Assembly (NCBI RefSeq): GCF_030656875.1
Contig: NZ_CP130943.1
Coordinates: 1,054,001 to 1,118,000, forward strand
Source of the DNA: Prescottella sp. R16
Lineage (GTDB): Bacteria; Actinomycetota; Actinomycetes; Mycobacteriales; Mycobacteriaceae
Direction: 5' to 3'
DNA length: 64,000 bases
How positions within the stretch are numbered: the stretch's first letter is position 1; every line of letters begins with the position of its first letter. Positions 36,309 through 44,940 of the stretch are shown one piece after another. The notes below the pieces were generated by a model. The model did not search any database. It was not told the DNA's origin and saw only the letters and a program-made list of their open reading frames with translations. Made by a program: the position numbers and the translations under genes.

Positions 36309-37109
36309 TCAGCCGCGAGCCAGTGCGACCGACGCCTCCGACGTGTAGTTGAGGAACGTCAGCGACTCCTGGAAGTACAGTTCGACCGTCTCCGAATCGT
36401 GCGACAGGTAGCCGATCGACAGGTCCTGCCCGATCTGCAGATCGAAGTCGCCGCCGCGGGTGCTGAGCACGAACGCCCCGTCGATCGCGGGCGCCCAGAT
36501 GATGTCGCCGTCGATGAGCCGGCGAATGTGCTCCCGGATCGGATAGCCGTGGTCGGACGTCTCACTGACCTCGGTGTAGGCGTCGGCGCTGAGCAGCACC
36601 GAGTACGGGCCGTCGACACCGGCGAGCCGTAGTTCCGACAGAGCCTGACTGATCGCCTCCGGTACGTCGCGGACGTCGTCGGGCAGCCGCAGCGGCGGAT
36701 TCGACGACGCCGCCCGGATGCCCTCGATCCCGGCGGCTGCGTACCCCTCGAAGATCGCCCGGTCCTCGGCGAACGCGATCTTCTTCGCGGCCTCCTTCAC
36801 CGCGTCCCAGTCGGCGTCCTGAGCGCCGCGTTCGACGTTGTCGATCTCCTCCCGGGACAGTGTGAACGGAACCCGTAGCTCCACGAGCGGGGCCACCTTC
36901 CGCTGCCGGGCCAGCACCCCCGACGCGGGCGCGTCGATGACGGTGGTGCGGCCCAGACCGACTGCGGAGAAGTCGGTGCCGTGCGGGCCGGAGACGTCGA
37001 CCACGGTGCGACCGGCGATGTGCCGCTTGAAGGTTCGGGTCGCCTCCTCCTCGATCGACGCCCAGGCGACGTCGGTGACGGGGGCGAGACCGCGATAGAG
37101 ATTGTTCAT
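36309..37109 (-). CDS. Encapsulin nanocompartment shell protein (linocin M18 family)
   Basis: HK97-fold shell protein of 266 residues. It begins MNNLYRGLAPVTDVAWASIEEEA, has the conserved KRHIAGRTVVDVSGPHG, RVPFTLSREEIDNVERGA, DWDAVKEAAKKIAFAEDRAIFEG and the ending DLSIGYLSHDSETVELYFQESLTF. Length is standard for family 1 encapsulins. Shells self-assemble and load cargo with a C-terminal targeting peptide. The ATG overlaps the DyP peroxidase stop by 4 nt, and the peroxidase carries such a peptide, so the pair is a complete encapsulated-peroxidase system. Confidence 0.95.
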   Translation of the reverse strand: MNNLYRGLAPVTDVAWASIEEEATRTFKRHIAGRTVVDVSGPHGTDFSAVGLGRTTVIDAPASGVLARQRKVAPLVELRVPFTLSREEIDNVERGAQDADWDAVKEAAKKIAFAEDRAIFEGYAAAGIEGIRAASSNPPLRLPDDVRDVPEAISQALSELRLAGVDGPYSVLLSADAYTEVSETSDHGYPIREHIRRLIDGDIIWAPAIDGAFVLSTRGGDFDLQIGQDLSIGYLSHDSETVELYFQESLTFLNYTSEASVALARG

Positions 37110-38128
37110 CGTGTGGAACTCCTTCTCAGACTGCCAATTCCGAGTGATCCGTCAGCGGCGGGGGACGGGCTCGTGTCGTCGGTGTCGGGGGCCCGGACGC
37201 TCGGCGCAGGTGGGAGGGCGTCCAGGAATCCGAGTGCGGGGGAGAAGAACAGGCCGCCGGTGACGGCGGTGGAGAAGTCGAGGATGCGGTCGGTGTTGCC
37301 CTCGGGCTTGCCGACGAACATGTTGCGCAGCATCTCCTCGGTGACGGCCGGGTCGGCCGCATACCCGATGAAGTAGGTTCCGAACTCGTCGTCGCCGAAG
37401 CTGCCGAACGGCATGTTGACGCGCAAGATCTCGCGTTCGGTGCCGTCCGGTTCGGTGATCGTGGTCAGGGCGACATGGGAATTCGACGGTTTGACGTCGT
37501 CGTCCATCTCGATGTCGTCGAGCTTGGTGCGTCCGATGACGCGTTCCTGCTCCTCGGTGGAGATCGCGTTCCAGGCGTCCATGTCGTGCAGGTACTTCTG
37601 CACGATCACGTAGCTGCCACCGGTGAACTCGGGATCCTCGTCCCCGACGAGAGCGGCCTCGGCGGCCTCGACGTCCTCGGGATTCTCGGTGCCGTCGACG
37701 AACCCGAGCAGGTCCCGCTGCTCGAAGTACCGGAATCCGTGCGTCTCGTCGACGACCGTGGCCGCGCCGCGCAACCGGCCCACGATCTTCGATGCGAGCT
37801 CGAAGCACAGGTCCATCGACACCGCACGGATGTGGAACAGCAGGTCGCCGGGAGTCGACGGGGCGCGGTGACGGCCGCCGTCGAGTTCGACGAACTCGTG
37901 CAACTGTGCCGGGCGGGGGCCGTCGAACAGGCGGTCCCACGCAGCCGATCCGATCGAGGTGACACACACCAATCTGGATCCGGCGACACGAAAACCGACG
38001 GCCTTGCGCAGGCCGTCGACGTCGGCCAGCAGGTCGCGGACGGCGGTTTCACCACCCTCGTCGACGGTGAACACGAGAAAGATCGCCGCGGGTGTCAGCG
38101 GCGTCAGGATCAACTGAGATCGGGCCAC
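37106..38128 (-). CDS. dypB: DyP-type haem peroxidase, encapsulin cargo
   Basis: Dye-decolourising peroxidase of 340 residues, B type. GFVDGTENP supplies catalytic Asp145, SNSHV supplies the proximal haem ligand His218, and LRVNMPFG supplies the distal Arg236 and Asn238. After the catalytic domain a flexible Pro/Asp/Thr-rich linker ends in DGSLGIGSLRR, the encapsulin-targeting peptide. Homologues act on aromatic dyes, manganese and lignin model compounds; R. jostii DypB is the best-known relative. ATG 38128 was chosen. Operon with the shell gene downstream. Confidence 0.95.
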   Translation of the reverse strand: MARSQLILTPLTPAAIFLVFTVDEGGETAVRDLLADVDGLRKAVGFRVAGSRLVCVTSIGSAAWDRLFDGPRPAQLHEFVELDGGRHRAPSTPGDLLFHIRAVSMDLCFELASKIVGRLRGAATVVDETHGFRYFEQRDLLGFVDGTENPEDVEAAEAALVGDEDPEFTGGSYVIVQKYLHDMDAWNAISTEEQERVIGRTKLDDIEMDDDVKPSNSHVALTTITEPDGTEREILRVNMPFGSFGDDEFGTYFIGYAADPAVTEEMLRNMFVGKPEGNTDRILDFSTAVTGGLFFSPALGFLDALPPAPSVRAPDTDDTSPSPAADGSLGIGSLRRSSTR

Positions 38129-38167
38129 ACCTCACCGTAGATCACGGGGGCTCAGGATGCCGGAAAG

Positions 38168-38206
38168 CCACGAACACCGGCGACGTGGTGTCGCCGACGG
38201 TCGTGG
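38168..38206 (-). terminator. Stem-loop after hmp
   Basis: Nested inverted repeats CCACGA/TCGTGG and CGGCGAC/GTCGCCG with a 5-nt GTGGT loop, 30 nt beyond the hmp stop and upstream of the dypB start. Confidence 0.55.
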
Positions 38207-38235
38207 TATCCGTAGCAGGAGGGCCCGAGTGGGAC

Positions 38236-39459
38236 CTACGCGCTCGCGCCGGCCCAGCTGTCCGGACCGAACACCTCGTAGTGGATGTTCTCGGCGGGGA
38301 CGTTGCGGGCGATGAGCGACTCCTTCATTGCGAGCATGAACGGCAGTGGGCCGCACAGGAACGCGCGGGTACCGGGCTCGATGACGATGTCGGACAGGTC
38401 CGCGCGGCCCAGCCGGGTCCCGGCGAACGCCTCGCGCGCACCCAGGTCCTCGTACCAGCGGTGCACGACACCGGCCGGCAGTCGGTCGACGAGCTCGGCG
38501 AGCTCGGCGCGGTGCGCGTGCTGCGCCGCGCTGCGGTCCGCGTGCAGCACCGAGACGGCACGCTTGTCGTCGGTCGACGCGAGGTGCTCGAGCATGCCGA
38601 TCATCGGGGTGCAGCCGATACCGGCGGAGATCAGCAGCAGTGGGGCGTCGTCCTCCGGCAGGGTCAGGTCGCCGAACGGCAGCGACACCTTCAGTTCGTC
38701 GCCCTCGAAGAGGTTGTCGTACAGGAAGTTCGACACCTCGCCGGCCGGGGCGACGGAGCCGTCGGCCTGAGACAGGGCGCCGATCCGCTTGACGGTGATC
38801 CGCCACTCGGCGTCCGTCGGTTCGCACGCCAGGCTGTACTGGCGGATCTGGTGTGCGCCGTCCGGCAGGGCCACCTGTACCGAGATGTACTGGCCGGGAG
38901 CGAAGCTCGGCAGCGCCGAGCCGTCGAGCGACGCCAGCGTGAACGACACGGTGTCCGCGGACTGGTGCACCCGCTTGGTCACCTTCACCGTGCGCCACAC
39001 GTCACCGGCGTCGACACCGGCCTGCTCGTACAGGCCCTTCTCCATCGCGATGAGCGTGTTGGCCATGAGCCAGTACACCTCGTCCCACGCGGACGCGACC
39101 TCCGGTGTCACGGCCTCGCCGAGGACCTCGACGATCGCCTCGAACAGATGCTTGTGGACGACCCAGTACTGGTCGGCGGTGATGCCCAGCGAGGCGTGCT
39201 TGTGCGCGATGCGCGACAGGATGGTCTGCACACGCTCCTCGTCGGGGTCGAGCTGCAGCGTCGCGAACGCCGCGATGGCGCCGGCGAGCGCCTTCTGCTG
39301 CTCGCCCTGCTTCTGGTTGCCGCGGTTGAACAGGTCGCGCTCGAGTTCGGGATGTGCCGCGAACAGCTTGCGGTAGAACAGCGTCGTGATGTCGCCGATC
39401 GCCGCACCCACGGCGGGCAGGGTGGCGCGGACGGTTTCCTTCGAGGCCTCCGAGAGCAT
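38236..39459 (-). CDS. hmp: Flavohaemoglobin / nitric oxide dioxygenase
   Basis: Protein of 407 residues. An N-terminal globin domain (about 1-140) includes FYRKLFAAHPELERDLF and the proximal-His region SRIAHKHASLGI. A ferredoxin-reductase-like FAD domain follows (FAPGQYISVQVALP, IRQYSL) and a NAD domain with LLISAGIGCTPMIGMLEHL and AFLCGPLPFML. It converts NO and O2 to nitrate using NAD(P)H. The gene begins 34 nt after nsrR in the same direction, so the NO-sensing repressor and detoxifier form one operon. ATG 39459 gives the family N-terminus MLSEAS. Confidence 0.94.
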   Translation of the reverse strand: MLSEASKETVRATLPAVGAAIGDITTLFYRKLFAAHPELERDLFNRGNQKQGEQQKALAGAIAAFATLQLDPDEERVQTILSRIAHKHASLGITADQYWVVHKHLFEAIVEVLGEAVTPEVASAWDEVYWLMANTLIAMEKGLYEQAGVDAGDVWRTVKVTKRVHQSADTVSFTLASLDGSALPSFAPGQYISVQVALPDGAHQIRQYSLACEPTDAEWRITVKRIGALSQADGSVAPAGEVSNFLYDNLFEGDELKVSLPFGDLTLPEDDAPLLLISAGIGCTPMIGMLEHLASTDDKRAVSVLHADRSAAQHAHRAELAELVDRLPAGVVHRWYEDLGAREAFAGTRLGRADLSDIVIEPGTRAFLCGPLPFMLAMKESLIARNVPAENIHYEVFGPDSWAGASA

Positions 39460-39493
39460 CGGAATCTCCTGTTCGGTCGGTTGTGGTGGGGTT

Positions 39494-39952
39494 CTACTTC
39501 GCTGCCGGCACGGTGAGTGCCGACAGCAGGTTCTCGGTCGACGATCCGGTCGCGGCGAGGTCGCGGACCGTCAGGGTGTCCAGGGCGTCGTAGAACGCGT
39601 TCTGGGCGTCACGCAGGGCGGATCGTAGTCGACAATCGCGCCGAAACGGGCACGGATTGTCTCCTTCGCACGTCACGACCTCGGCGTCTCCCTCGAGCTG
39701 CCGGGTCAGCCACCCGAGGGGCGCGCTCCGCCCCAGGTCGGTGATCGCGAGGCCTCCGCCGCGCCCTCTGCGGGTGGTGAGGACTCCGAGTTCGCTCAGC
39801 CGGGCAACCACTTTCGTGGCATGGCTGTACGACACCGAGAGTTGCTGTGCGATCACACGAGTGCCGGGCTCGGACGGTGCGTCGGCGACCGGTTCGGCTG
39901 CCAGGCGCATCACGATCCGCAAGCCCAGATCGGTGAACTGCGTCAACTGCAT
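39494..39952 (-). CDS. nsrR: Rrf2-family NO-sensing repressor NsrR
   Basis: Regulator of 152 residues. The start MQLTQFTDLGLRIVMRLA is diagnostic of NsrR. A winged helix (about 25-75) has the recognition helix VSYSHATKVVARL. Three cysteines at 95, 101 and 107 in CEGDNPCPFRRDC match the [4Fe-4S] ligands of characterised NsrR. The in-frame extension upstream of ATG 39952 was excluded because the family begins at MQLT. Loss of the cluster on NO exposure derepresses targets; hmp directly downstream is the expected main target. Confidence 0.93.
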   Translation of the reverse strand: MQLTQFTDLGLRIVMRLAAEPVADAPSEPGTRVIAQQLSVSYSHATKVVARLSELGVLTTRRGRGGGLAITDLGRSAPLGWLTRQLEGDAEVVTCEGDNPCPFRRDCRLRSALRDAQNAFYDALDTLTVRDLAATGSSTENLLSALTVPAAK

Positions 39953-39958
39953 GACTCG

Positions 39959-39990
39959 ACCGTAGAAAATTGTCATGTCAGATGACAATT
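39959..39990 (-). promoter_or_regulatory. NsrR operator and leaderless promoter
   Basis: Perfect 9-bp inverted repeat AATTGTCAT / ATGACAATT around GTCAG (39968-39990). Reading on the minus strand, -35 TTGTCA (39983-39988), an 18-bp spacer and -10 TACGGT (39959-39964) place the transcription start at or next to the nsrR ATG. The operator therefore covers the -35 and spacer. Confidence 0.8.
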
Positions 39991-40026
39991 AAATGTGACG
40001 TGCATCGCGGTCCCCACGGCGAGGTT

Positions 40027-40065
40027 CCGACTTTCGCCCGTACCGGGCGGGACTTTGGTCCCGAA
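40027..40065 (+). promoter_or_regulatory. DosR-type box pair upstream of the USP cluster
   Basis: GGGACTTTGGTCCCGAA at 40049-40065 matches 16 of 20 positions of the DosR consensus TTSGGGACTWWAGTCCCSAA when three flanking bases are included. A weaker copy, CCGACTTTCGCCCG from 40027, lies 22 bp upstream on the same helical face, the tandem layout common at DosR promoters. A -10-like TAACGT lies at 40110-40115 without a recognisable -35. Confidence 0.75.
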
Positions 40066-40158
40066 CATCCGGAGGCTCAGGGATCCACGCGTGAACCCGC
40101 CCGAGTGACTAACGTCGGACCCGACACCGATTCGTAGCAACGGAAGTGGGTGAGCGGG

Positions 40159-41085
40159 ATGACCGCCGGAGAAACTCGATACGACACCGACGAGCCGTCG
40201 GTGGCTCGGGACGCGAACTCGGTGGTGGTGGGAGTCGACGGATCGGACGCCGCGCACGACGCCGTCGTGTGGGCCACCCGCATGTGCGCCGCCCGGAACC
40301 TGACACTGCGACTCGTCCACGCACTGAACTTCTCGCCGTACACGTACGGCGCCCCGTACCTCGACGTCGCCGGCATCTACGACTGGATGGAGGTGCAGGG
40401 CAAGGACATTCTCACCGCGGCGGCGGAGACGGCGCGCCGGGTGTCCGCCGACGTCCGGATCTCCACCGAGATCTCCACGATGGGCGGAGCCCGCTGGCTG
40501 GTGTCGCTGTCGGAGGACTCGCGGGCACTCGTGCTCGGCGCGTCCGGCAGCGGGGCGGCCGGTGGTATCGGGTCGACGGCGGTGGGGGCGGCCAGCCACG
40601 GCGTGTGCCCGGTCGTGGTGGTGCACCGACGCGACGGCGAGGTGCCCGACAGCGGTCCGGTGGTCGTCGGTATCGACGGCAGCCCCACCAGCGAGCGGGC
40701 CACCGCCGTCGCGTTCGAGGAGGCCGCGCTGCGCGGCGTCCCGCTCGTCGCGATCCACGCGTGGAGCGACACCCCGCACGGCACCCTCGCCGGCGGCCGC
40801 AACGCGATCCGCGACCCGCGCGCGTTCGAGGACGCCGAACACGAGGTGCTGTCCGAGCGCCTCGCCGGCTGGTGCGAGCGCTACCCGGACGTCGAGGTCC
40901 GGCGGGAGCTCTACATCGACGGGCCGCGCACCCACCTGATCGCGTGGTCGCAGAAGGCGCAGCTGGTGGTGGTCGGCAGCCGGGGCCGCGGCGGATTCCG
41001 CGGGCTGCTGCTCGGTTCCACCAGCAACGAGCTGGTGCAGAAAGCACAGTGCCCGGTGATGGTGGTTCGTCCCGAGCGGTCGTAG
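40159..41085 (+). CDS. Tandem universal stress protein (two UspA domains)
   Basis: Protein of 308 residues with two UspA domains. Domain 1 starts VVVGVDGSDAAHDAVVWATRM; domain 2 starts VVVGIDGSPTSERATAVAFEEA and ends with the ATP-binding motif GSRGRGGFRGLLLGSTSNEL. Double-domain USPs are prominent members of mycobacterial dormancy regulons. ATG 40159 or in-frame GTG 40150 could be used. It is first in an apparent operon with the LLM oxidoreductase and second USP, behind the DosR-type box. Confidence 0.92.
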   Translation: MTAGETRYDTDEPSVARDANSVVVGVDGSDAAHDAVVWATRMCAARNLTLRLVHALNFSPYTYGAPYLDVAGIYDWMEVQGKDILTAAAETARRVSADVRISTEISTMGGARWLVSLSEDSRALVLGASGSGAAGGIGSTAVGAASHGVCPVVVVHRRDGEVPDSGPVVVGIDGSPTSERATAVAFEEAALRGVPLVAIHAWSDTPHGTLAGGRNAIRDPRAFEDAEHEVLSERLAGWCERYPDVEVRRELYIDGPRTHLIAWSQKAQLVVVGSRGRGGFRGLLLGSTSNELVQKAQCPVMVVRPERS

Positions 41086-41138
41086 AGTCCCGTACCGTCG
41101 TAACGTCCGTCACAGTAATCACGGAAGTGGGGTCGCCG

Positions 41139-42179
41139 ATGCGTATCGGTATGGGCTTGAACTACAGCGGTGGATTCACCGAGACCGCCGACGAGGTCGC
41201 CGACCTGGAACGGGCGGGCCTGGACATCGTGTTCGTCCCCGAGGCGTACTCGTTCGACGCGGTGAGCCAGATCGGTTACCTCGCCGCGAAGACGTCGACG
41301 GTGGAACTCGCGTCCGGCATCTTCCAGATCTACACCCGCACCCCGAGTCTCACGGCGATGACGGCGGCCGGGCTGGACTTCGTCTCGAACGGCCGCTTCG
41401 TCATGGGCATCGGCGCGTCCGGCCCGCAGGTGATCGAGGGCTTCCACGGCGTCAAGTACGACGCCCCGCTCGGCCGCACCCGCGAACTCGTCGACATCTG
41501 CCGTCAGGTGTGGCGCCGCGAGAAGGTCGAACACCAGGGCAAGTACTATCAGATCCCGCTGCCCGCAGAGCAGGGCACGGGACTGGGTAAGCCGCTCAAG
41601 CTCATCAATCATCCGGTGCGCGAACGCATCCCGATCGTCATCGCGTCCCTGGGACCCAAGAACGTCGCGATGACCGCGGAGATCGCCGAGGGCTGGGAAC
41701 CGATCTTCTTCCACCCCGAGAAGGCGGACGCGGTGTGGGGCGAGGCGCTCGCCGCGGGCAAGGCGAAGCGTGATCCGAGCCTCGGTGACCTGCAGGTCTA
41801 CGCGAGCCCCACCCTCGCGATCGGCGACGACGTCGAACCGATGCTGCAGTGGATCAAACCGCACCTGGCGCTGTACATCGGCGGCATGGGCGCCAAGGGC
41901 AAGAACTTCTACAACGACCTCGCCTGCCGGTACGGCTACGAGGCGGAGGCCGAGAAGATCCAGGACCTCTACCTCGCGGGCAAGAAGGACGAGGCGGCCG
42001 CCGCCGTCCCCGACGAACTCGTGCGGGCCGTCTCGCTCATCGGCACCGAGGACTTCGTCAAGGAACGGGTCGCCGCGTTCGCGGCCGCCGGGGTCACCAC
42101 CCTCAACGTGACACCGCTCGCCGCCGACCGGGCGGGCCGTGTCGCACAGATCGAGAAGCTGCGCGCGATCACCGGCTGA
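41139..42179 (+). CDS. LLM-class F420-dependent oxidoreductase (Rv3520c-like)
   Basis: Luciferase-like TIM-barrel oxidoreductase of 346 residues. It is collinear with mycobacterial Rv3520c: MRIGMGLNYSGGF, AGLDIVFVPEAYSFDAVSQ, LASGIFQIYTRTPSLTAMT, GIGASGPQVIEGFHGV, and ALYIGGMGAKGKNFYNDL, with the ending FAAAGVTTLNVTPL. The bulge and deazaflavin pocket features of F420-using members are expected but cannot be verified by eye. Substrate unknown. Located 53 nt after the first USP and 29 nt before the second, it is likely co-induced under hypoxia. Confidence 0.88.
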   Translation: MRIGMGLNYSGGFTETADEVADLERAGLDIVFVPEAYSFDAVSQIGYLAAKTSTVELASGIFQIYTRTPSLTAMTAAGLDFVSNGRFVMGIGASGPQVIEGFHGVKYDAPLGRTRELVDICRQVWRREKVEHQGKYYQIPLPAEQGTGLGKPLKLINHPVRERIPIVIASLGPKNVAMTAEIAEGWEPIFFHPEKADAVWGEALAAGKAKRDPSLGDLQVYASPTLAIGDDVEPMLQWIKPHLALYIGGMGAKGKNFYNDLACRYGYEAEAEKIQDLYLAGKKDEAAAAVPDELVRAVSLIGTEDFVKERVAAFAAAGVTTLNVTPLAADRAGRVAQIEKLRAITG

Positions 42180-42208
42180 CGGCCGCGAACGGAGAAGGGA
42201 ACGAGTAC

Positions 42209-43105
42209 ATGAACGCAACCGAGGCGATCGTCGTCGCTGTCGACGGATCCGAATCGGCGTCGAACGCGGTGGTGTGGGCGGCCCGCGCCGCCGCCTTCCA
42301 CCGGCGCCGCCTGCACATCGTCACCGCCGTCCACATCCCGGCGTTCTACTACTCCGAGCCCTACCTGGCGCGCAGCTTCCAGGACGAACTGCGTGACACC
42401 GCGAAGGCCCGTCTCGACTCCGCGCACGTGCTGGCCCGGCAGTCCGCGGAGCCGATCGGCTCGATCGACGTCACCACCGATGCCGTCGACGGGCGCCCCG
42501 CGCCGACCCTGATCGAGATGTCGGCGACCGCGTCGATGCTCGTCCTCGGCTCGCACGGGCACGGTGAGATCACCGGGCTGATCGTCGGTTCCGTCACCGC
42601 GGCCGTCGCCGCCCACGCCGAGTGCCCGGTCGTCGTGGTCCGCGGCCGCACTCTCGACGGGCTCCCGCCGACCGAGGGGCCGATCGTGGTGGGTGTCGAC
42701 GGCTCCGAATCGTGCCGGCCCGCGGTCGAGGCCGCGTTCGTGGAGGCGTCGGCGCGTGGTGCGGGACTCGTCGCCGTCAACGTGTGGAGCGACGTGAGCG
42801 TTCAGCCGTCCCTCGGCGCCACCCCCGACGACCCGCACTGGAGCCGCATCCAGGCCGGTGAGGAAGTGGTGCTCGCCGAGCGACTCGCCGGCTGCCGGGA
42901 ACAGTACCCGGACGTCGACGTCGAACGTGTCGTCGCCCGGGACCGGCCGGTGCGGGTGCTCAGCGAGTACGCCGAACAGGCACAGCTGATCGTGGTCGGC
43001 ACCCGCGGACGGGGCGGCTTCCGCGGCATGCTGCTCGGGTCGACGAGCCGCGCGATGCTGCACACCGCGGACTGCCCGGTGATGATCGTGCCGTCGAACA
43101 CCTGA
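42209..43105 (+). CDS. Tandem universal stress protein (two UspA domains)
   Basis: Protein of 298 residues with two UspA domains, starting IVVAVDGSESASNAVVWAARAA and VVGVDGSESCRPAVEAAFVEA. The nucleotide-binding motifs are GSHGHGEITGLIVGSVTAAV in domain 1 and GTRGRGGFRGMLLGSTSRAM in domain 2. It is related to, but clearly diverged from, the USP at 40159. GGAGAAGGGA precedes ATG 42209. A bidirectional terminator follows. Confidence 0.92.
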   Translation: MNATEAIVVAVDGSESASNAVVWAARAAAFHRRRLHIVTAVHIPAFYYSEPYLARSFQDELRDTAKARLDSAHVLARQSAEPIGSIDVTTDAVDGRPAPTLIEMSATASMLVLGSHGHGEITGLIVGSVTAAVAAHAECPVVVVRGRTLDGLPPTEGPIVVGVDGSESCRPAVEAAFVEASARGAGLVAVNVWSDVSVQPSLGATPDDPHWSRIQAGEEVVLAERLAGCREQYPDVDVERVVARDRPVRVLSEYAEQAQLIVVGTRGRGGFRGMLLGSTSRAMLHTADCPVMIVPSNT

Positions 43106-43119
43106 CCGGACACACGATG

Positions 43120-43151
43120 GCGACCGCGGGCCCCACGTGGCCCGCGGTCGC
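43120..43151. terminator. Bidirectional hairpin between USP and ABC-F genes
   Basis: Perfect 13-bp arms (GCGACCGCGGGCC / GGCCCGCGGTCGC) with a 6-nt loop, 14 nt after the USP stop and abutting the convergent ABC-F stop codon at 43152. Confidence 0.8.
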
Positions 43152-44804
43152 TCACACCGGTGCCGTACTGCCCACCGCCGCATCCAGGTGCAGCGCGGGC
43201 CAGTCGTCGACGTCGCGGAGCAGCTGCCGGTCGTGGGTGGAGAGGACAACCGCCGCCAGGGTCGCGCCGAGAGCCTCGGTCAGTTCGTCGACGAGAGCGA
43301 TCGACAGGTGGTTGGTGGGCTCGTCCAGCAGGAGCACGTGCGGTGCCGCCGCGAGCAGCAGCGCCAGATCGAGGCGGCGCTGCTGACCCGTCGACAGCTC
43401 ACCGATCCGCTTGCCCGACTCGCGGGCCCGCAGAAGACCGAGCTGGGACAGCCCGGCCACGCCCGATTCCGGTAGCACCCCCGCCGCCCGGAGCGCGTCG
43501 ACGCGGGCGGCATAGACCTCGCTCGCCCGCCGGTGCAACGGCAACGAGGTCTCCTGACGGAGGACGCCCACGCGGGACCCCTGAGGCGTCCACACCGAGC
43601 CCGTGTCCGGTTGCAGCTCCCGCGCGAGCACCCGCAGCAGGGTCGACTTCCCGGCCCCGTTCGGCCCGGTCACGACCAGGCGTCCGCGGTGCTCGAGCGT
43701 GAGCGAGACCGGGCCGGCCAGACGGGCCGTCACGCCGACCCGATCGGCGCGCAGCAGTACCGCACCGGTTCTCGTCGGCAGCTCGGGGAAGCGGAGTTGC
43801 TGCGGCGGCTCCGGCACGGTCACCGCGTGGGCGTCGAGCTGTTCCTGCCGGCGGTGCACGCTCTGCACCAGCCCGCCCGCGCGGGTCGCGCGCCCGTGTT
43901 TGTCCGTCCCCTTCTCCGGACGCCACCCGGACACCAGCCGATTCCGGGCCGCGGCGAGACTCTCCGCCAGCCGGGCGTGTTCGGCCTGCTGACGGTCGTA
44001 CTCCTGCTCCCAGCGCAGACGTTCGGCCGTCCGGCCCTCGCGATAACCGGCGTAACCGTTGCCGTACACGCGCGGCCGACCGTCGGGTGACGGATCGAGA
44101 TCGACGACGGTCTCCGCGACGTCCGACAGCAGGGCACGATCGTGCGTGACGACGACCACGCCACTGCGACGCGACCGGAGCTGCGCCGTCAGGAACTCGA
44201 GCCCACTGTGGTCGAGATGGTTGGTGGGCTCGTCGAGCAGCAGGAAGTCGTCGCCGCCGCCCAGCAGACACGCGAGACGCACGCGATACCGCTGTCCCAC
44301 CGAGAGTTCCCGCAGCAGCCGGTCCGGGTCGGTTTCCGCGTCGAGTGCCTCGAGTGCGATCTGCACCCGCCGCTCGGCGTCCCAGGCGTCCTGTGCCTCG
44401 GCATCCTCGAGTGCGACCGCATACCGCTGCGCGGCACCGGCACTCCCGTCCGCGAGTGCGTGTGCGGCCGCGTCGAGCGCCGTCAGCGCCGCGAGCGGTG
44501 CGGCGATGGCCTCCGCCACGGCACGGCCCACGGTGCGATCGTCGGCCACCGGCATTTCCTGTTCCGCGACACCCAGCGTCCCGATGCGGTGCACCGTGCC
44601 GGTGTCCGGGGTGAGGGTGCCGTCGAGCACGTGGAGCAGGGTCGACTTGCCCCGCCCGTTCTCACCCACGATCGCGATACGCGACGTCGGCGTGACGGTG
44701 AGATCGACCTGGTTCAGGACGGAGATCGCCCCACGCGTCACGGAGACGTCGGAGACGGTGAGCTGCGCGTTGGCACGCGCCGGTCGATGAGCAGAGGTAC
44801 GCAT
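43152..44804 (-). CDS. ABC-F family ATPase (ribosome-protection type)
   Basis: Soluble ABC-F protein of 550 residues with two ATPase domains and no membrane helices. Walker A: GENGRGKSTL and GPNGAGKSTL. Signatures: LSVGQRYRVRLA and LSTGQQRRLDLA. Walker B: FLLLDEPTNHLD and VLLLDEPTNHLS. The arginine-rich inter-domain linker lies about residues 255-325 (RWEQEYDRQQAEHARLAES, then KHGRATRAGG). ABC-F proteins of this type release antibiotics from the ribosome or act as translation factors. AAGGA precedes ATG 44804 inside a small TCGAA/TTCGA hairpin. A leader uORF upstream supports antibiotic-inducible expression. Confidence 0.9.
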   Translation of the reverse strand: MRTSAHRPARANAQLTVSDVSVTRGAISVLNQVDLTVTPTSRIAIVGENGRGKSTLLHVLDGTLTPDTGTVHRIGTLGVAEQEMPVADDRTVGRAVAEAIAAPLAALTALDAAAHALADGSAGAAQRYAVALEDAEAQDAWDAERRVQIALEALDAETDPDRLLRELSVGQRYRVRLACLLGGGDDFLLLDEPTNHLDHSGLEFLTAQLRSRRSGVVVVTHDRALLSDVAETVVDLDPSPDGRPRVYGNGYAGYREGRTAERLRWEQEYDRQQAEHARLAESLAAARNRLVSGWRPEKGTDKHGRATRAGGLVQSVHRRQEQLDAHAVTVPEPPQQLRFPELPTRTGAVLLRADRVGVTARLAGPVSLTLEHRGRLVVTGPNGAGKSTLLRVLARELQPDTGSVWTPQGSRVGVLRQETSLPLHRRASEVYAARVDALRAAGVLPESGVAGLSQLGLLRARESGKRIGELSTGQQRRLDLALLLAAAPHVLLLDEPTNHLSIALVDELTEALGATLAAVVLSTHDRQLLRDVDDWPALHLDAAVGSTAPV

Positions 44805-44940
44805 TCGAATCCTTCGAGACGACGCACCACGAGCCCCGAGCTGGTGGGGGGAAGGGTGCGCAGATGACGGCGACCACGAGGGCCGGGAACGAGGAGGCCG
44901 CCGCGGACTCGGGTTGCTCGACGAGTGCGGTGGGCCTGGC

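Noticed and set aside
44662..44877. 71-codon minus-strand frame MVAVICAPFPPP overlapping the ABC-F start
   Set aside because: Overlaps the ABC-F coding region in another frame and has Arg-rich out-of-frame composition; the 9-codon uORF further upstream fits a leader peptide better.
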